Assembly: GCF_018861905.1 (NCBI RefSeq)
Contig: NZ_JAHLDU010000003.1
Location: 1 to 64,000, forward strand
Direction of reading: 5' to 3'
Source: Clostridium sp. DSM 17811
GTDB taxonomy: Bacteria > Bacillota > Clostridia > Clostridiales > Clostridiaceae
Length of the DNA stretch: 64,000 nucleotides
Below are positions 37,120 through 45,775 of this stretch, piece after piece. Within the stretch, counting starts at the first letter, position 1, and every line of letters begins with the position of its first letter. The notes beneath the pieces are model-generated. The model was not told the DNA's origin. It did not search any database and was given only the letters and a program-made list of their open reading frames with translations. Both the position numbers and the translations under genes were made by a program.

Positions 37120-37755
37120 ATGATAGGTTTAGAGTTTGCATTAGAAACACATAAAATTACTAGTACTCAATTATCAAATAAATTAGGAATAACAAAACAA
37201 AATATCAGCATGTGGATTTCTGGTGAAAGGAAAATCCCGAAAAAGTATTTAACAACTTTAGAAAACCTACTATTTGTAAAAAGAGATAAACTACAGACAA
37301 ATTTATCTGATATAGATAAATTAAAAATTATGTCAACTATATATAATAGAATTGGTGTGAGGGATGACAACGAAGAAATGATATATGCAGCCGCAGACCT
37401 TTATGCACATGTAGATATACTTGAAGTTAAGGAAAAAGTAGATATGTTATTTGAGGACTACTGTTATGATTTTGTTGATGGAAGTACTGTTTTAGATATA
37501 TTAGAAAATATTGAATTAATAATAAGTTTAAAAAAAATTGATTCAAGCACTTTAGCAGATATGTTATCTCCGATTTTATATAACATGAAATCTAAAACAA
37601 AAGATGATCCTTATATTAAATCATTTACTGACAGAGATATTCCTGATTATCAAGTAAATTTTGAAAAAAGGCTACTTAATTTAATTAGTAGTTATGAAAT
37701 AGCAAAAGAAAAATATGAAAGAGAGGAAAATCCTAGTATATATAAGGATGAATGA
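37120..37755 (+). CDS. XRE-family helix-turn-helix regulator
   Basis: About 211 residues. N-terminal HTH: ALETHKITSTQLSNKLGITKQNISMWISGERKIP (about residues 6-38), a classic lambda-repressor-like domain. The long C-terminal helical region lacks the Ser/Lys LexA-type peptidase motif, so it is unlikely to be cleaved in an SOS response. The ATG at 37120 lies 7 bases from GGAGG; the GTG at 37114 overlaps that site. Its promoter carries a direct repeat consistent with self-control. Confidence 0.75.
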   Translation: MIGLEFALETHKITSTQLSNKLGITKQNISMWISGERKIPKKYLTTLENLLFVKRDKLQTNLSDIDKLKIMSTIYNRIGVRDDNEEMIYAAADLYAHVDILEVKEKVDMLFEDYCYDFVDGSTVLDILENIELIISLKKIDSSTLADMLSPILYNMKSKTKDDPYIKSFTDRDIPDYQVNFEKRLLNLISSYEIAKEKYEREENPSIYKDE

Positions 37756-37759
37756 AACT

Positions 37760-37799
37760 ATATTGTGGAGTAAAGTATCGGTATTTTACTCCACAATAT
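37760..37799. terminator. Strong intrinsic terminator / 15-bp inverted repeat
   Basis: ATATTGTGGAGTAAA (37760-37774) and its exact complement (37785-37799) with a 10-base loop, straight after the regulator's stop codon. The downstream T-run is poor, so it may also protect the 3' end of the mRNA. Confidence 0.65.
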
Positions 37800-37916
37800 A
37801 ATCTTTAATTTCATGACCGAGTAACAGTTTTTAATTATAAACAAAATTGTATCTCTTATAATCTGTTAAAAATACAGACAAGTTAATAAAAATAAACTAT
37901 AGGGGGATAAATTAAG

Positions 37917-38099
37917 ATGAGAAAACAACAATTACCAAGAGTAGCAGGGGTTAAAATTTGGGAAGGAATGAATATATTAAATAGTCTATTATTTTTTAAA
38001 GAGGCATATCAAAGGGAAGAAGATATTGAGAAGAAAGAAAAACTTGAAAAAAAATTTATGGAATTAAAGCTTAAATTAAAAAATTACAAAGCAGCTTAA
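37917..38099 (+). CDS. Small lysine-rich protein, unknown function
   Basis: 60 residues: a short N terminus followed by a long charged helix (FKEAYQREEDIEKKEKLEKK). Likely a coiled coil. GGGGGATAA lies before the ATG. It precedes the second tyrosine recombinase by 33 bases and might be an accessory factor; that is positional inference. Confidence 0.5.
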   Translation: MRKQQLPRVAGVKIWEGMNILNSLLFFKEAYQREEDIEKKEKLEKKFMELKLKLKNYKAA

Positions 38100-38132
38100 A
38101 AATAAAAAATGATATATGGGGGAATGTTAATA

Positions 38133-39140
38133 GTGTATGAATCAAATAGTAAAAATGAGGTGATTGTGAAGATTGTTGGAAAATTAAGCTTAGAATTTGA
38201 ACAATTAGACCATGCAGGCCAATTAAAAGTAAGGTCAATTTTAGAGGAAGTTCTTTATAAATACGACGTAACAGCTCAATGTACTGCAATTACAACAAAT
38301 AATGATACAGAAGAAAAATTACAAATTTATTTAGTTTGTAAAAAGTTAGATGGATTAGCTACAAAAACATTGAAGAGTTATGAACGCAATTTAATAACAT
38401 TTTCTAGTATGTTGAGAAAACCACTTGCTTCTATTGACAGTATGGATCTCAGAATGTTCTTATCTCAGAGATGTGCAAAACTAAAACCAAATAGCACTAA
38501 CCAACAAATTTATACATTAAAATCTTTCTTTGGATTTCTTTCCGATGAAGGGTATATTCCAAGCGATCCTTCTAAAAAACTTAAATTAACTAAAGAGCCA
38601 GTCGAATTAAGACAACCATTAACCCCTGAAGAAATGGAAATATTCAGAGAGTCAGCAATTTCTGATAGAGAGAAAGCATTAGTAGAGTTTATATATAGCT
38701 CGGGATGTCGTTTGGGCGATGCGGTTACTATTAATGTAAGTAATATTAATTGGTTAGAACGTACAGCAGTTGTGGTTGGTAAAGGATCGAAACAAAGAGT
38801 TATATATTTTTCTATAAAAGCTAAGATACTTATGCAAAAATATCTAGTAAGTAGGAAAGGTGAGGGGGATGCATTATTCCTAACATCTAAGTTTCCATTC
38901 AATAGACTTGGAGATAGGAGTATTGAGAGGGAGATAAAGAATATTGCCAAACGAAGTGGATTAAAAGTTAATATATTTGTACACAAACTAAGACATACAA
39001 GGGCATCTGATTTATCTAACTCAGGAGTAGAATTATCAATAATTTCTAAAATTTTAGGACATGAACAAATAAGTACTACTATGATATATGCGAAAGTTTC
39101 TAAAGAAAATATAATACATGAATTTAATAAAGCAAGTTAA
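38133..39140 (+). CDS. Tyrosine recombinase (2), XerC/D-like
   Basis: About 335 residues: an N-terminal core-binding domain (LVCKKLDGLATKTLKSYERN) and a full catalytic domain with Arg in SSGCRLGDAV, Lys in GKGSKQR, HKLRHTRAS (HxxR), His in LGHEQIS and Tyr in MIYAKV. The start is put at GTG 38133, 9 bases after GGGGGA; upstream ATGs at 38109 and 38124 are badly placed for that site. Second enzyme of this class in the prophage, perhaps serving dimer resolution or being inherited from another element. Confidence 0.85.
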   Translation: MYESNSKNEVIVKIVGKLSLEFEQLDHAGQLKVRSILEEVLYKYDVTAQCTAITTNNDTEEKLQIYLVCKKLDGLATKTLKSYERNLITFSSMLRKPLASIDSMDLRMFLSQRCAKLKPNSTNQQIYTLKSFFGFLSDEGYIPSDPSKKLKLTKEPVELRQPLTPEEMEIFRESAISDREKALVEFIYSSGCRLGDAVTINVSNINWLERTAVVVGKGSKQRVIYFSIKAKILMQKYLVSRKGEGDALFLTSKFPFNRLGDRSIEREIKNIAKRSGLKVNIFVHKLRHTRASDLSNSGVELSIISKILGHEQISTTMIYAKVSKENIIHEFNKAS

Positions 39141-39360
39141 TCTATTAAAAGTGAGATTTTATATGAATAATATTTATTTTACAAAGGGTTGTCTAATAGA
39201 TAGTTTTTATATAAAATAGAAGTATATACGTAAACACAAATAATCTGTTAGTTTATTAGAGTAAACAAAACAAAAGAAATATTCCTATTAAATTTCATTT
39301 GAGGAGGTGGTTCTCATACATATTAAAATCTATATTTAAATAATACCACAGAATTTAATA

Positions 39361-39396
39361 ACATGCAACTAAATCTTTATTTAGTTGCATGTTTTT
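39361..39396 (+). terminator. Intrinsic terminator
   Basis: ACATGCAACTAAAT / ATTTAGTTGCATGT, a 14-bp stem with a CTTT loop (39361-39392), followed by TTTTT. It ends the recombinase transcript. The 357-base gap 39141-39497 also holds an orphan AGGAGGTGG near 39300 without a usable start codon. Confidence 0.85.
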
Positions 39397-39497
39397 AGAA
39401 ACATAGTGATACCAACCGATAAAAGCCCTTATTAAAAGTGAAAAACCACATAATTTACTGGTTTTTACAAAAATATAGAATGAAGAGGAGATATTTT

Positions 39498-39989
39498 ATG
39501 AACGAATTAAAAAGAACAGAAATACTAACATTAGAATTTGCAAAAGAGGTATGTAACAATTTTAACCAGTTATGTTATAAGTACAGACTTGATTTTGAAA
39601 AGGAAACTTTAGTTTTAACTGATATGGATGAAGAGACAAGCAAAGAAGTTGTAGCTTTGGATGATATGAAACTTTTTAGACTTAAAGATGAAGCAGTATA
39701 TATAGAATTCGATGCTGATAAAGATGATTATAATTGTTGTGAAATTAATGATTTTGGACTCACTCTATTGAGGAAACTAATACTTGAATCTGAAAAAAAT
39801 GATAGTACAAGCTGTTGCGTACCAAAGTTGAAATTGCAGAATTCTATGTCTGCATTAGGTAATGCATCTCAATCTACATTATCAAGTAAAATTCAAGATT
39901 TTGCAGAATTAAAAACTTATCTTCCTGAAGCTTTAATTCAGAAACATAAGGAACTTTATGAGATGGTAGAAAAAAGTTTAAGACATTAA
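39498..39989 (+). CDS. Phage protein of unknown function
   Basis: 163 residues, acidic, no membrane segment; contains a CC pair twice (YNCCEIND, STSCCVPK). The ATG at 39498 follows GAGGAG; an upstream GTG at 39438 lacks a ribosome site. It sits at the head of the replication/early region. No family recognised. Confidence 0.6.
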   Translation: MNELKRTEILTLEFAKEVCNNFNQLCYKYRLDFEKETLVLTDMDEETSKEVVALDDMKLFRLKDEAVYIEFDADKDDYNCCEINDFGLTLLRKLILESEKNDSTSCCVPKLKLQNSMSALGNASQSTLSSKIQDFAELKTYLPEALIQKHKELYEMVEKSLRH

Positions 39990-40069
39990 ATAAAATAAAT
40001 CCTAAGGGGGAGTTTCCCTTGGGGTATACAAAAAAGACCAGTGCAAAAAATGAGGAGGTTGATCGTATC

Positions 40070-40243
40070 ATGGAGTACGTTATTAAAAATATAAGATTAA
40101 GAGATTATTTATACACCCTTGGATTTAATTTTAGGGAAGTTCCTGATAGAACACTAAAACAAGAATTTATATATCTATTCCCAAACACAGATTTATTAAA
40201 AACTGCAATAACATTTTATACTCAATTACACAAAAATAAATAA
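40070..40243 (+). CDS. DUF5659-like small phage protein (1)
   Basis: 57 residues. The pattern IRLRDYLYTLGFNFREVPDRT...YLFPNTDLLKTAI follows the DUF5659 shape (a strand, a helix ending in GF, strands, then a helix starting with a T/E-rich turn). The ATG at 40070 follows GAGGAGG at 11 bases. A second protein of the same shape lies at 41008. Function unknown. Confidence 0.55.
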   Translation: MEYVIKNIRLRDYLYTLGFNFREVPDRTLKQEFIYLFPNTDLLKTAITFYTQLHKNK

Positions 40244-40269
40244 TATATCGAGAGGAGAAATTATATATC

Positions 40270-40755
40270 ATGGTGAAAAATACAGAAATTAAAAACACAA
40301 CATTAAAAGATCTGTTTATGGATGATAAAGGTGGATTTATACCAGTAACAAGAAAATTTAGTAGAGTATTAGGATTTAATTGTACAGGGTTGCTAGAAGA
40401 ATTATGTGATAGATATGATTTCTATAAAGCTCAGGATGAATTAAATGAATATGGTGAATTCTTTTATACAGTACCAAGTATGGAAATTAATACTGGGTTA
40501 ACTAAAAGAGAACAAATAACAGCGATCAAGAAGTTGCGAGAATATGGTTTTATAGAATATACAACAACGAGAAGTATGCCGCGGATTAGATATTTCAAAA
40601 TGTCTAATAGTATTCCTAAGATATTAAAGCATTTATGTGCTCAGGCAGAGTCTAAAAGGAAAGAAATTCAAGAGCAAAATATAAAGGATAAAACCAAGTT
40701 AAATAAGACTAAAAGTGTTCTCAAGCCCCTAGACAATGCAGTCGGTACGATGTGA
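40270..40755 (+). CDS. Helix-turn-helix replication-initiator-like protein
   Basis: 161 residues with a winged-helix domain (GGFIPVTRKFSRVLG ... NTGLTKREQITAIKKLREYGFIEYT) and a lysine-rich tail. The layout matches phage replisome organisers and DnaD-associated initiators. The strongest support is context: three 21-bp iterons begin in the last codons of the gene and continue downstream, as at lactococcal-type phage origins. GAGGAG precedes the ATG. Confidence 0.65.
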   Translation: MVKNTEIKNTTLKDLFMDDKGGFIPVTRKFSRVLGFNCTGLLEELCDRYDFYKAQDELNEYGEFFYTVPSMEINTGLTKREQITAIKKLREYGFIEYTTTRSMPRIRYFKMSNSIPKILKHLCAQAESKRKEIQEQNIKDKTKLNKTKSVLKPLDNAVGTM

Positions 40756-40875
40756 ACTAACATGGACACGATATGAACGACTATGAGCACAATATGAACT
40801 AATATCGTCCATATACGCAGATAATAAAGAACTAGTATTAAGAACTAGGTATTAAGAACTAATTATAAAGAACTA
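40747..40875 (+). repeat. Iteron array, probable phage replication origin
   Basis: Three direct repeats of ACRATRTGAACKA start at 40747, 40768 and 40789, an exact 21-base period (two helical turns). After a 25-base gap come four copies of AAGAACTA starting at 40827, 40840, 40854 and 40868 (13-14-base period) in AT-rich DNA. Together with the adjacent initiator-like gene this looks like an origin with initiator sites and an unwinding region. Confidence 0.7.
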
Positions 40876-41007
40876 TTTTGGGATTTCCATTAACATTCAA
40901 TGGATTAGATTTTTAAGATTAATAGTAGTTAAAACCTTTTCTTGTCGGAGAAGAACCGCCAAGAGTAAATATACAGCAATTAAATAATAATTAGGAGTGA
41001 TATCAAA

Positions 41008-41178
41008 ATGACGAAGAAAATATTCAAAAAATCCATTGCAATAGAGTTAATATGCAATGGAGAAAATCTACTATATACAGAACAAAATAGGCTTAAGAGC
41101 TGGCTTACTGTATTCTGCTTTGAAGAAACTGAAGAATTACTTAGAAAAGTAACAGAAATAAATGACAGAAATGAATAA
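41008..41178 (+). CDS. DUF5659-like small phage protein (2)
   Basis: 56 residues (starts MTKKIFKKSIAIELICNG), resembling in shape the protein at 40070: strand, helix, strand, then EETEELLRKVTEI helix. TTAGGAG precedes the ATG. Function unknown. Confidence 0.55.
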   Translation: MTKKIFKKSIAIELICNGENLLYTEQNRLKSWLTVFCFEETEELLRKVTEINDRNE

Positions 41179-41240
41179 TCAACACCTAATAAATAATATC
41201 AAAATGTAAATAAATCAAAATTTATGGGAGGCTTACTAAT

Positions 41241-44228
41241 ATGAATAAAAATATACAAATATTATCAATAGAGGCTAAGGACGTAATTACAGGAATGTGT
41301 GCTATAGTAGATAAAACAAATTATAAAAAAGTGGAAATATTAAAGGGACAAGGGTATAGAATCTTAAGAAAATATAAAGGTAGTATGGATTATTCACTAT
41401 TAACCATACATCTTCAGGAAATGAATACTAAGATTGTAAAATTCAATAGGGTAACACATAGATATTATTCCAATAATATTATTACAGTAAATTTCAATTA
41501 TGCAATTGATAATAGCATAATGTTGAAAGATGAAAAAGACGAACAATATAATAGTATGCTTATTGTATTAGATATTCTTAAAGCGGAAAGATCAAGACAT
41601 ATGAAAGCTAAGAATAATATTAACGGTAAAATTAAGAGATTAGAATCTAAGGTGATATTAAATTCAGATAAAACTGAAATATTAAAGAGTGAATTAAAAA
41701 AGATCAATGATAAAATAACATCAATTAATAAGGATATTACAAATGTTCAAGATAAAATTACATTAATAAAAAATAAATATAGTTTATCTACTAATACGCT
41801 AAGAGAAAAACTTTATGAGAATGGATTTAATGTAAATGTTAATGGAATAAATACTAATTTTGTTAGATTTCTAAGAAGTTCTGGTTCAGCTAGAGTTGGG
41901 AAGATTAATTTTGTAAGCAAAGACTATTATAACAAATTAATTAATTGGTGCATGTGTGGAATACAATATTTAAACAATGAAGAATTGGATCTTCCAAGTC
42001 TTGAAAGTTATGTTTCTTTAATTTCATCTTCTATAATTGATACTTTTGCGTTAAAAGCTGAGAATATTTTATTAATTCCTGAAGCTACAAGTACATTTGA
42101 AGATACAGTAATGGCCACAGAATTAATAAATGAAGTTAAAGACGAGAATAAAAACATAATAAGTGGAGATTTATCTACTAATGTTGCTAAGAAATCTATA
42201 TCAAATGTACTTTTTGATGGTGAAGCGTTGCTTTGTAAATCAATATTTATTGAAAAAGGTTATGAAGATAAAGCTATACTACAGATTAGGAATACATTTT
42301 ATAAAGGATTAGGAGTTAATACAGACATTCAAAAATTCTTCAAAGATAATAACATAACTGAAATATCTCAATTGAAAGGTGAGACTACAGCTACAGATAT
42401 AAACCAAATAAAATTAATTTGTACTAAATCATCAATCAAATATCTCAAATATGGTACTTTTGAAGAATGGAAAAAAGTTATGCTGCCTAACTGGGCAATT
42501 TGCAAATATGAAAAGCCACAATCTAACTTTAATGGAATGGCTCAATCACATTATCAGCTTATAAATACGCTTGGAATGGACTTTAATTCTACTAAAGATT
42601 TATTAAAAAATACATTAGAGTATATAAGGTTATTAAAGAATGATATATCTGTTTTCAAGCTTCATTTAGGGATAATTAAAGATGGCGGATTAGATCCTGT
42701 AGAAAATGAAGATGATATAGAGAAAGAAGCAACCGAAGAAGAATTAACTCAATTAGATAGTATTAAAACGAATTCTGATATGATATTATCTATGCTGAAA
42801 ATTAATGAAAATTTCGCTAAGACTAGGATTTGCAGACAATTTAGGTATGAAGTTATCAGTAATTATATAAAGAATGTTAAGAAAGGGCATATATTAATTA
42901 ATGGTACATATGCCACCGTTGTAAATTCATTGTATGAGTATCTGTTATGTTCTATAGGTAAATGGGATGGAGTAAGTAGCACCATAGGAATAGGTGAATG
43001 TTATACTGCAAAATATAAGCCATTAGAGAATGTACTAGGGGTGAGATCACCTCAACCAACGATGTCAAATATGACAGTATTAAAGAATATTACACCTGGT
43101 ATATTAGCAGATTATTTTAATGTAAAGAGTGAAAATGTTATATTCATTTCGGCTATAGGATGGAATATATGCGAGCTTGAATCGTCAATGGATTTTGATG
43201 CAGATCAGATGCTTATATCAAATGAAACTATACTAACAATTCATTGTAAGGCCTTGGATGAAACTATTATAGTTAATGGTCAGGAGATAAAAAGATTCTT
43301 AGTTAGTACAGACTTTACTCCTAAAACTAAAATTTCCAGAGGGTACAACGCAAAAGATTTAACGGATACAGACATAAAATGTGCTCAGGGAAAAATAGGA
43401 GAATGTATTAATTTAGTTCAAATGTTGAATTCGGTTTATTGGACTAAGAAGTTTAATGGAGCATCCGAGGAAGACTTATTAAAGTTATTTACAGATATAT
43501 CTACTTTAAATATTCTAAGTTGCGTAATTATTGATAGCTGCAAGAAGTCTAGTCCGGTAAATATTGATGGAGAAATGAAGAAAATTAGAGAAAAAGGTTA
43601 CTTGGGTAGAGGAACAATCATAAGAGAAGGTAAAACTAAGAATGTTGGAATAAGGCCTAAATTTTTCAAGCATCTTGATGGTGGCAGAGAGTATAAGTTT
43701 ATATGGTTTGAATGTGGAATGGATTATCTTGTTAGTATAATGTCAGATAAAGAAATTAATCCAAGGAAAGATCGTGATGATGAGAATGGAAATATTACTC
43801 TAAAGAGTTTATTAATTAAAATGAAAGGTAAAAAAGCAGACAGAAAGAAAATACAAAACATAATTATAAAAGTAAAACATATGCAGATAGGGATATCTAA
43901 TATATGTAAGAGTAAAGATACGGGAAAGGAAAAATTTAGACAAATAGAGGAAATAAGAAAAGTATCCTTAGATGAAATCAGTAAAATAGAAATAACCGCA
44001 GAAATGGTTTATACTATCGTAAAAAGATTATCAGATTCGTTTCACACATTGGAATATCAAGAGTATAAGAAAATAGGTAGAAATTTATTAAAGACATTAT
44101 ATTCTATTGATTCAGCTAAATTTCTATCATGTTTAAAGATAAAACCTAATATAAGCGGCACAATAGTAAGAGATGAAAATGGAGAGATTAATGTATATGA
44201 TGTAAAATATAACAAAATATGTGCATAA
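41241..44228 (+). CDS. Single-chain two-barrel (DPBB) RNA polymerase, QDE-1/YonO-like
   Basis: 995 residues. The key motif is SSMDFDADQMLIS with DFDAD at residues 651-655 (43191-43205). Its three Asp match the Mg-binding DxDGD of RNA polymerase beta-prime (NADFDGDQM) and of eukaryotic RdRPs. Forty-nine residues earlier GVRSPQPT (601-608) aligns with the R(N)P motif that precedes DxDGD in that superfamily, and VIFISAIGW fills the conserved spacing. Upstream are KYEKPQSNFNG...SHYQLINTL (423-443), a possible lysine-bearing first-barrel region, and the N-terminal SSGSARVGKINFV (213-225). Residues 100-190 form a coiled coil. Family members such as SPbeta YonO are DNA-dependent RNA polymerases for phage genes. 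The fourth motif position is Ala, not Gly. GGGAGG precedes the ATG. Confidence 0.82.
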   Translation: MNKNIQILSIEAKDVITGMCAIVDKTNYKKVEILKGQGYRILRKYKGSMDYSLLTIHLQEMNTKIVKFNRVTHRYYSNNIITVNFNYAIDNSIMLKDEKDEQYNSMLIVLDILKAERSRHMKAKNNINGKIKRLESKVILNSDKTEILKSELKKINDKITSINKDITNVQDKITLIKNKYSLSTNTLREKLYENGFNVNVNGINTNFVRFLRSSGSARVGKINFVSKDYYNKLINWCMCGIQYLNNEELDLPSLESYVSLISSSIIDTFALKAENILLIPEATSTFEDTVMATELINEVKDENKNIISGDLSTNVAKKSISNVLFDGEALLCKSIFIEKGYEDKAILQIRNTFYKGLGVNTDIQKFFKDNNITEISQLKGETTATDINQIKLICTKSSIKYLKYGTFEEWKKVMLPNWAICKYEKPQSNFNGMAQSHYQLINTLGMDFNSTKDLLKNTLEYIRLLKNDISVFKLHLGIIKDGGLDPVENEDDIEKEATEEELTQLDSIKTNSDMILSMLKINENFAKTRICRQFRYEVISNYIKNVKKGHILINGTYATVVNSLYEYLLCSIGKWDGVSSTIGIGECYTAKYKPLENVLGVRSPQPTMSNMTVLKNITPGILADYFNVKSENVIFISAIGWNICELESSMDFDADQMLISNETILTIHCKALDETIIVNGQEIKRFLVSTDFTPKTKISRGYNAKDLTDTDIKCAQGKIGECINLVQMLNSVYWTKKFNGASEEDLLKLFTDISTLNILSCVIIDSCKKSSPVNIDGEMKKIREKGYLGRGTIIREGKTKNVGIRPKFFKHLDGGREYKFIWFECGMDYLVSIMSDKEINPRKDRDDENGNITLKSLLIKMKGKKADRKKIQNIIIKVKHMQIGISNICKSKDTGKEKFRQIEEIRKVSLDEISKIEITAEMVYTIVKRLSDSFHTLEYQEYKKIGRNLLKTLYSIDSAKFLSCLKIKPNISGTIVRDENGEINVYDVKYNKICA

Positions 44229-44248
44229 ATCGTACACCTTTTAATAAT

Positions 44249-44294
44249 CTATCTTAGAAAACAAGTCTATGACTAGTCTAAGGTAGGTTGTTTT
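44249..44294 (+). terminator. Terminator after the phage RNA polymerase gene
   Basis: CTATCTTAGA (44249-44258) pairs with TCTAAGGTAG (44277-44286), ten pairs with one U-G, followed by GTTGTTTTATT. Confidence 0.65.
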
Positions 44295-44600
44295 ATTATG
44301 CACTATTATTCTATAAGGTGGGAGAGTAATGTAATTATTTATGTTATTATCACTAATCCGAAAAGATTTAAAACCTAAGTAATAGCCCAATATCAAAGAC
44401 TATTAGACAGAAATAAAAAATGAGGAATTGAATGAGAATTAGATTCCTAATAAAGTAGCTTATTAATTTAGGCTTCTTTTTTATATTTTTTATGTTCAAA
44501 AACTTTATACATATAAATAATACCACTAACTAAATAAAATGTCAACACAATATAAAAAAATAAATCTTTATATGAGTTAATTTATTAATTAATTGACATA

Positions 44601-44806
44601 AGGACTTAATTGTTCTTTTTTCATTATGATGGAACGTTACCCTCATCCTCCAAAGCAACGAATAACATGATAAGCACTCCCATAAAAAGGTATAAGGCTA
44701 TAGATGAAGATAGCCTGGGATAAAACTACATAAGGTTTTTCTTGTTAATTAACCTTTGTTTTATCCTTGCTCATTTTAGTTTGAATTATAAGGACTTAAC
44801 TGTCCT
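44601..44806 (+). repeat. Twin hairpins AGGACTTAAYTGTYCT flanking a 49-base stem-loop
   Basis: AGGAC-TTAATT-GTTCT plus T-run (44601-44621) and AGGAC-TTAACT-GTCCT (44791-44806) are near-identical, both preceded by ATA. Between them lies a long stem-loop: GGATAAAAC (44718-44726) with GTTTTATCC (44758-44766), and inside it AAGGTT/AACCTT (44732-44737, 44751-44756). They occupy the 642-base gap 44229-44870, which has no gene. An additional terminator-like hairpin with T-run is at about 44444-44485. Confidence 0.55.
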
Positions 44807-44870
44807 CTTATATATATTAATGCTTTAAGTTTCGGGCTTACCTTTAAAAGCGCCATAGGAGAATAATATT

Positions 44871-45485
44871 ATGAAAAATTTAATGAATGTTAATGGAATT
44901 GTCAATGTTGCCGGAGTATACGGAATGAGAGTAAAAGATACTGAAGAATATTTATATATTGGTTCAGGAATTGAAGTTAATGATGCACTTTCGAGACATT
45001 TGTACAATCTAAAGAGAGGTTTATATTCAACTACAAATAAAGCCATATTACAAGAAAAATATGATTTAGGTGTGTTAGTTTTTGAAGTAATTAAAGAATC
45101 AGAACACAATGAATCAGTAAAAGATATGAGTGTAAAACAAAAGGAAGATCTACAAGTTGTTTTAGGAATATTGGAAAAGTTTTATATAGATTTGTATAAG
45201 AAAAGTATATGTAATTCTCAAATGTTTGTAAAGAAACACTCAAGTAATAAAAATGCAGCAACTACATTAAAAAGAAGAAAAGCAAATTTGGGCAAAAAGA
45301 ATCCGAATTCTAAATATAGTGAATTAATGATAAGAGAAATATTATGGTTAAAACTCAATGGATATACACCAATACAGATACAAGAATTATATTCAGAATA
45401 TGCGATTAAGAGTACATATATCTATCACATAGGAATTAATAAATGGATACATCTTGAACCTATTAAACCTTCGTTTGTTGCGTAG
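44871..45485 (+). CDS. GIY-YIG-type endonuclease-like protein
   Basis: 204 residues. The N-terminal module reads GVYGMRV ... YLYIGSG (about residues 16-33), then LSRHLYNLKRG with the expected Arg and KAILQEKYDLGVLVFEVIKE, the pattern of a GIY-YIG nuclease with variant GVY. The C-terminal half has a basic region and a helix-turn-helix-like segment (SELMIREILWLKLNGYTPIQIQELY), as in free-standing homing endonucleases. AGGAG precedes the ATG. It could be a mobile homing gene inserted beside the RNA polymerase. Confidence 0.65.
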   Translation: MKNLMNVNGIVNVAGVYGMRVKDTEEYLYIGSGIEVNDALSRHLYNLKRGLYSTTNKAILQEKYDLGVLVFEVIKESEHNESVKDMSVKQKEDLQVVLGILEKFYIDLYKKSICNSQMFVKKHSSNKNAATTLKRRKANLGKKNPNSKYSELMIREILWLKLNGYTPIQIQELYSEYAIKSTYIYHIGINKWIHLEPIKPSFVA

Positions 45486-45731
45486 ATATAATTATACCAA
45501 TTTTATACTACATTAATATTATAGCACATAATCAAATAAATATACGATAATTAAAAAATAAATGTAATTACTAAAAACCGACATAAAAGATTAGAGGGGC
45601 GGTACAATTACGTTCTATATAATCTTTAACATATCTTATAGAGGGCACACAGGGTCATACCAACACATAGTACAATTATATCATTATAATATATATGCCT
45701 CTATGAAAGTAAGCACATAGAACATTATCAA

Positions 45732-45751
45732 GCTCCCCCGATTTGGGGAGC
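45732..45751 (+). other. Perfect 7-bp GC-rich hairpin in a gene-free stretch
   Basis: GCTCCCC-CGATTT-GGGGAGC (45732-45751) lies 24 bases before the next gene, with no T-run. The gap 45486-45775 also holds ATAGAGG ... CCTCTAT (about 45638-45703) that could close a larger RNA element. Confidence 0.5.
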
Positions 45752-45775
45752 ACTTAAAATCAGGAGGAGTAAATA

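Noticed and set aside
41241-44228. Phage T7-type RNA polymerase, DNA polymerase or primase for the 995-residue protein.
   Set aside because: No T7-type or family A/B polymerase motifs; the DFDAD with upstream RSP and spacing fits the two-barrel superfamily instead.
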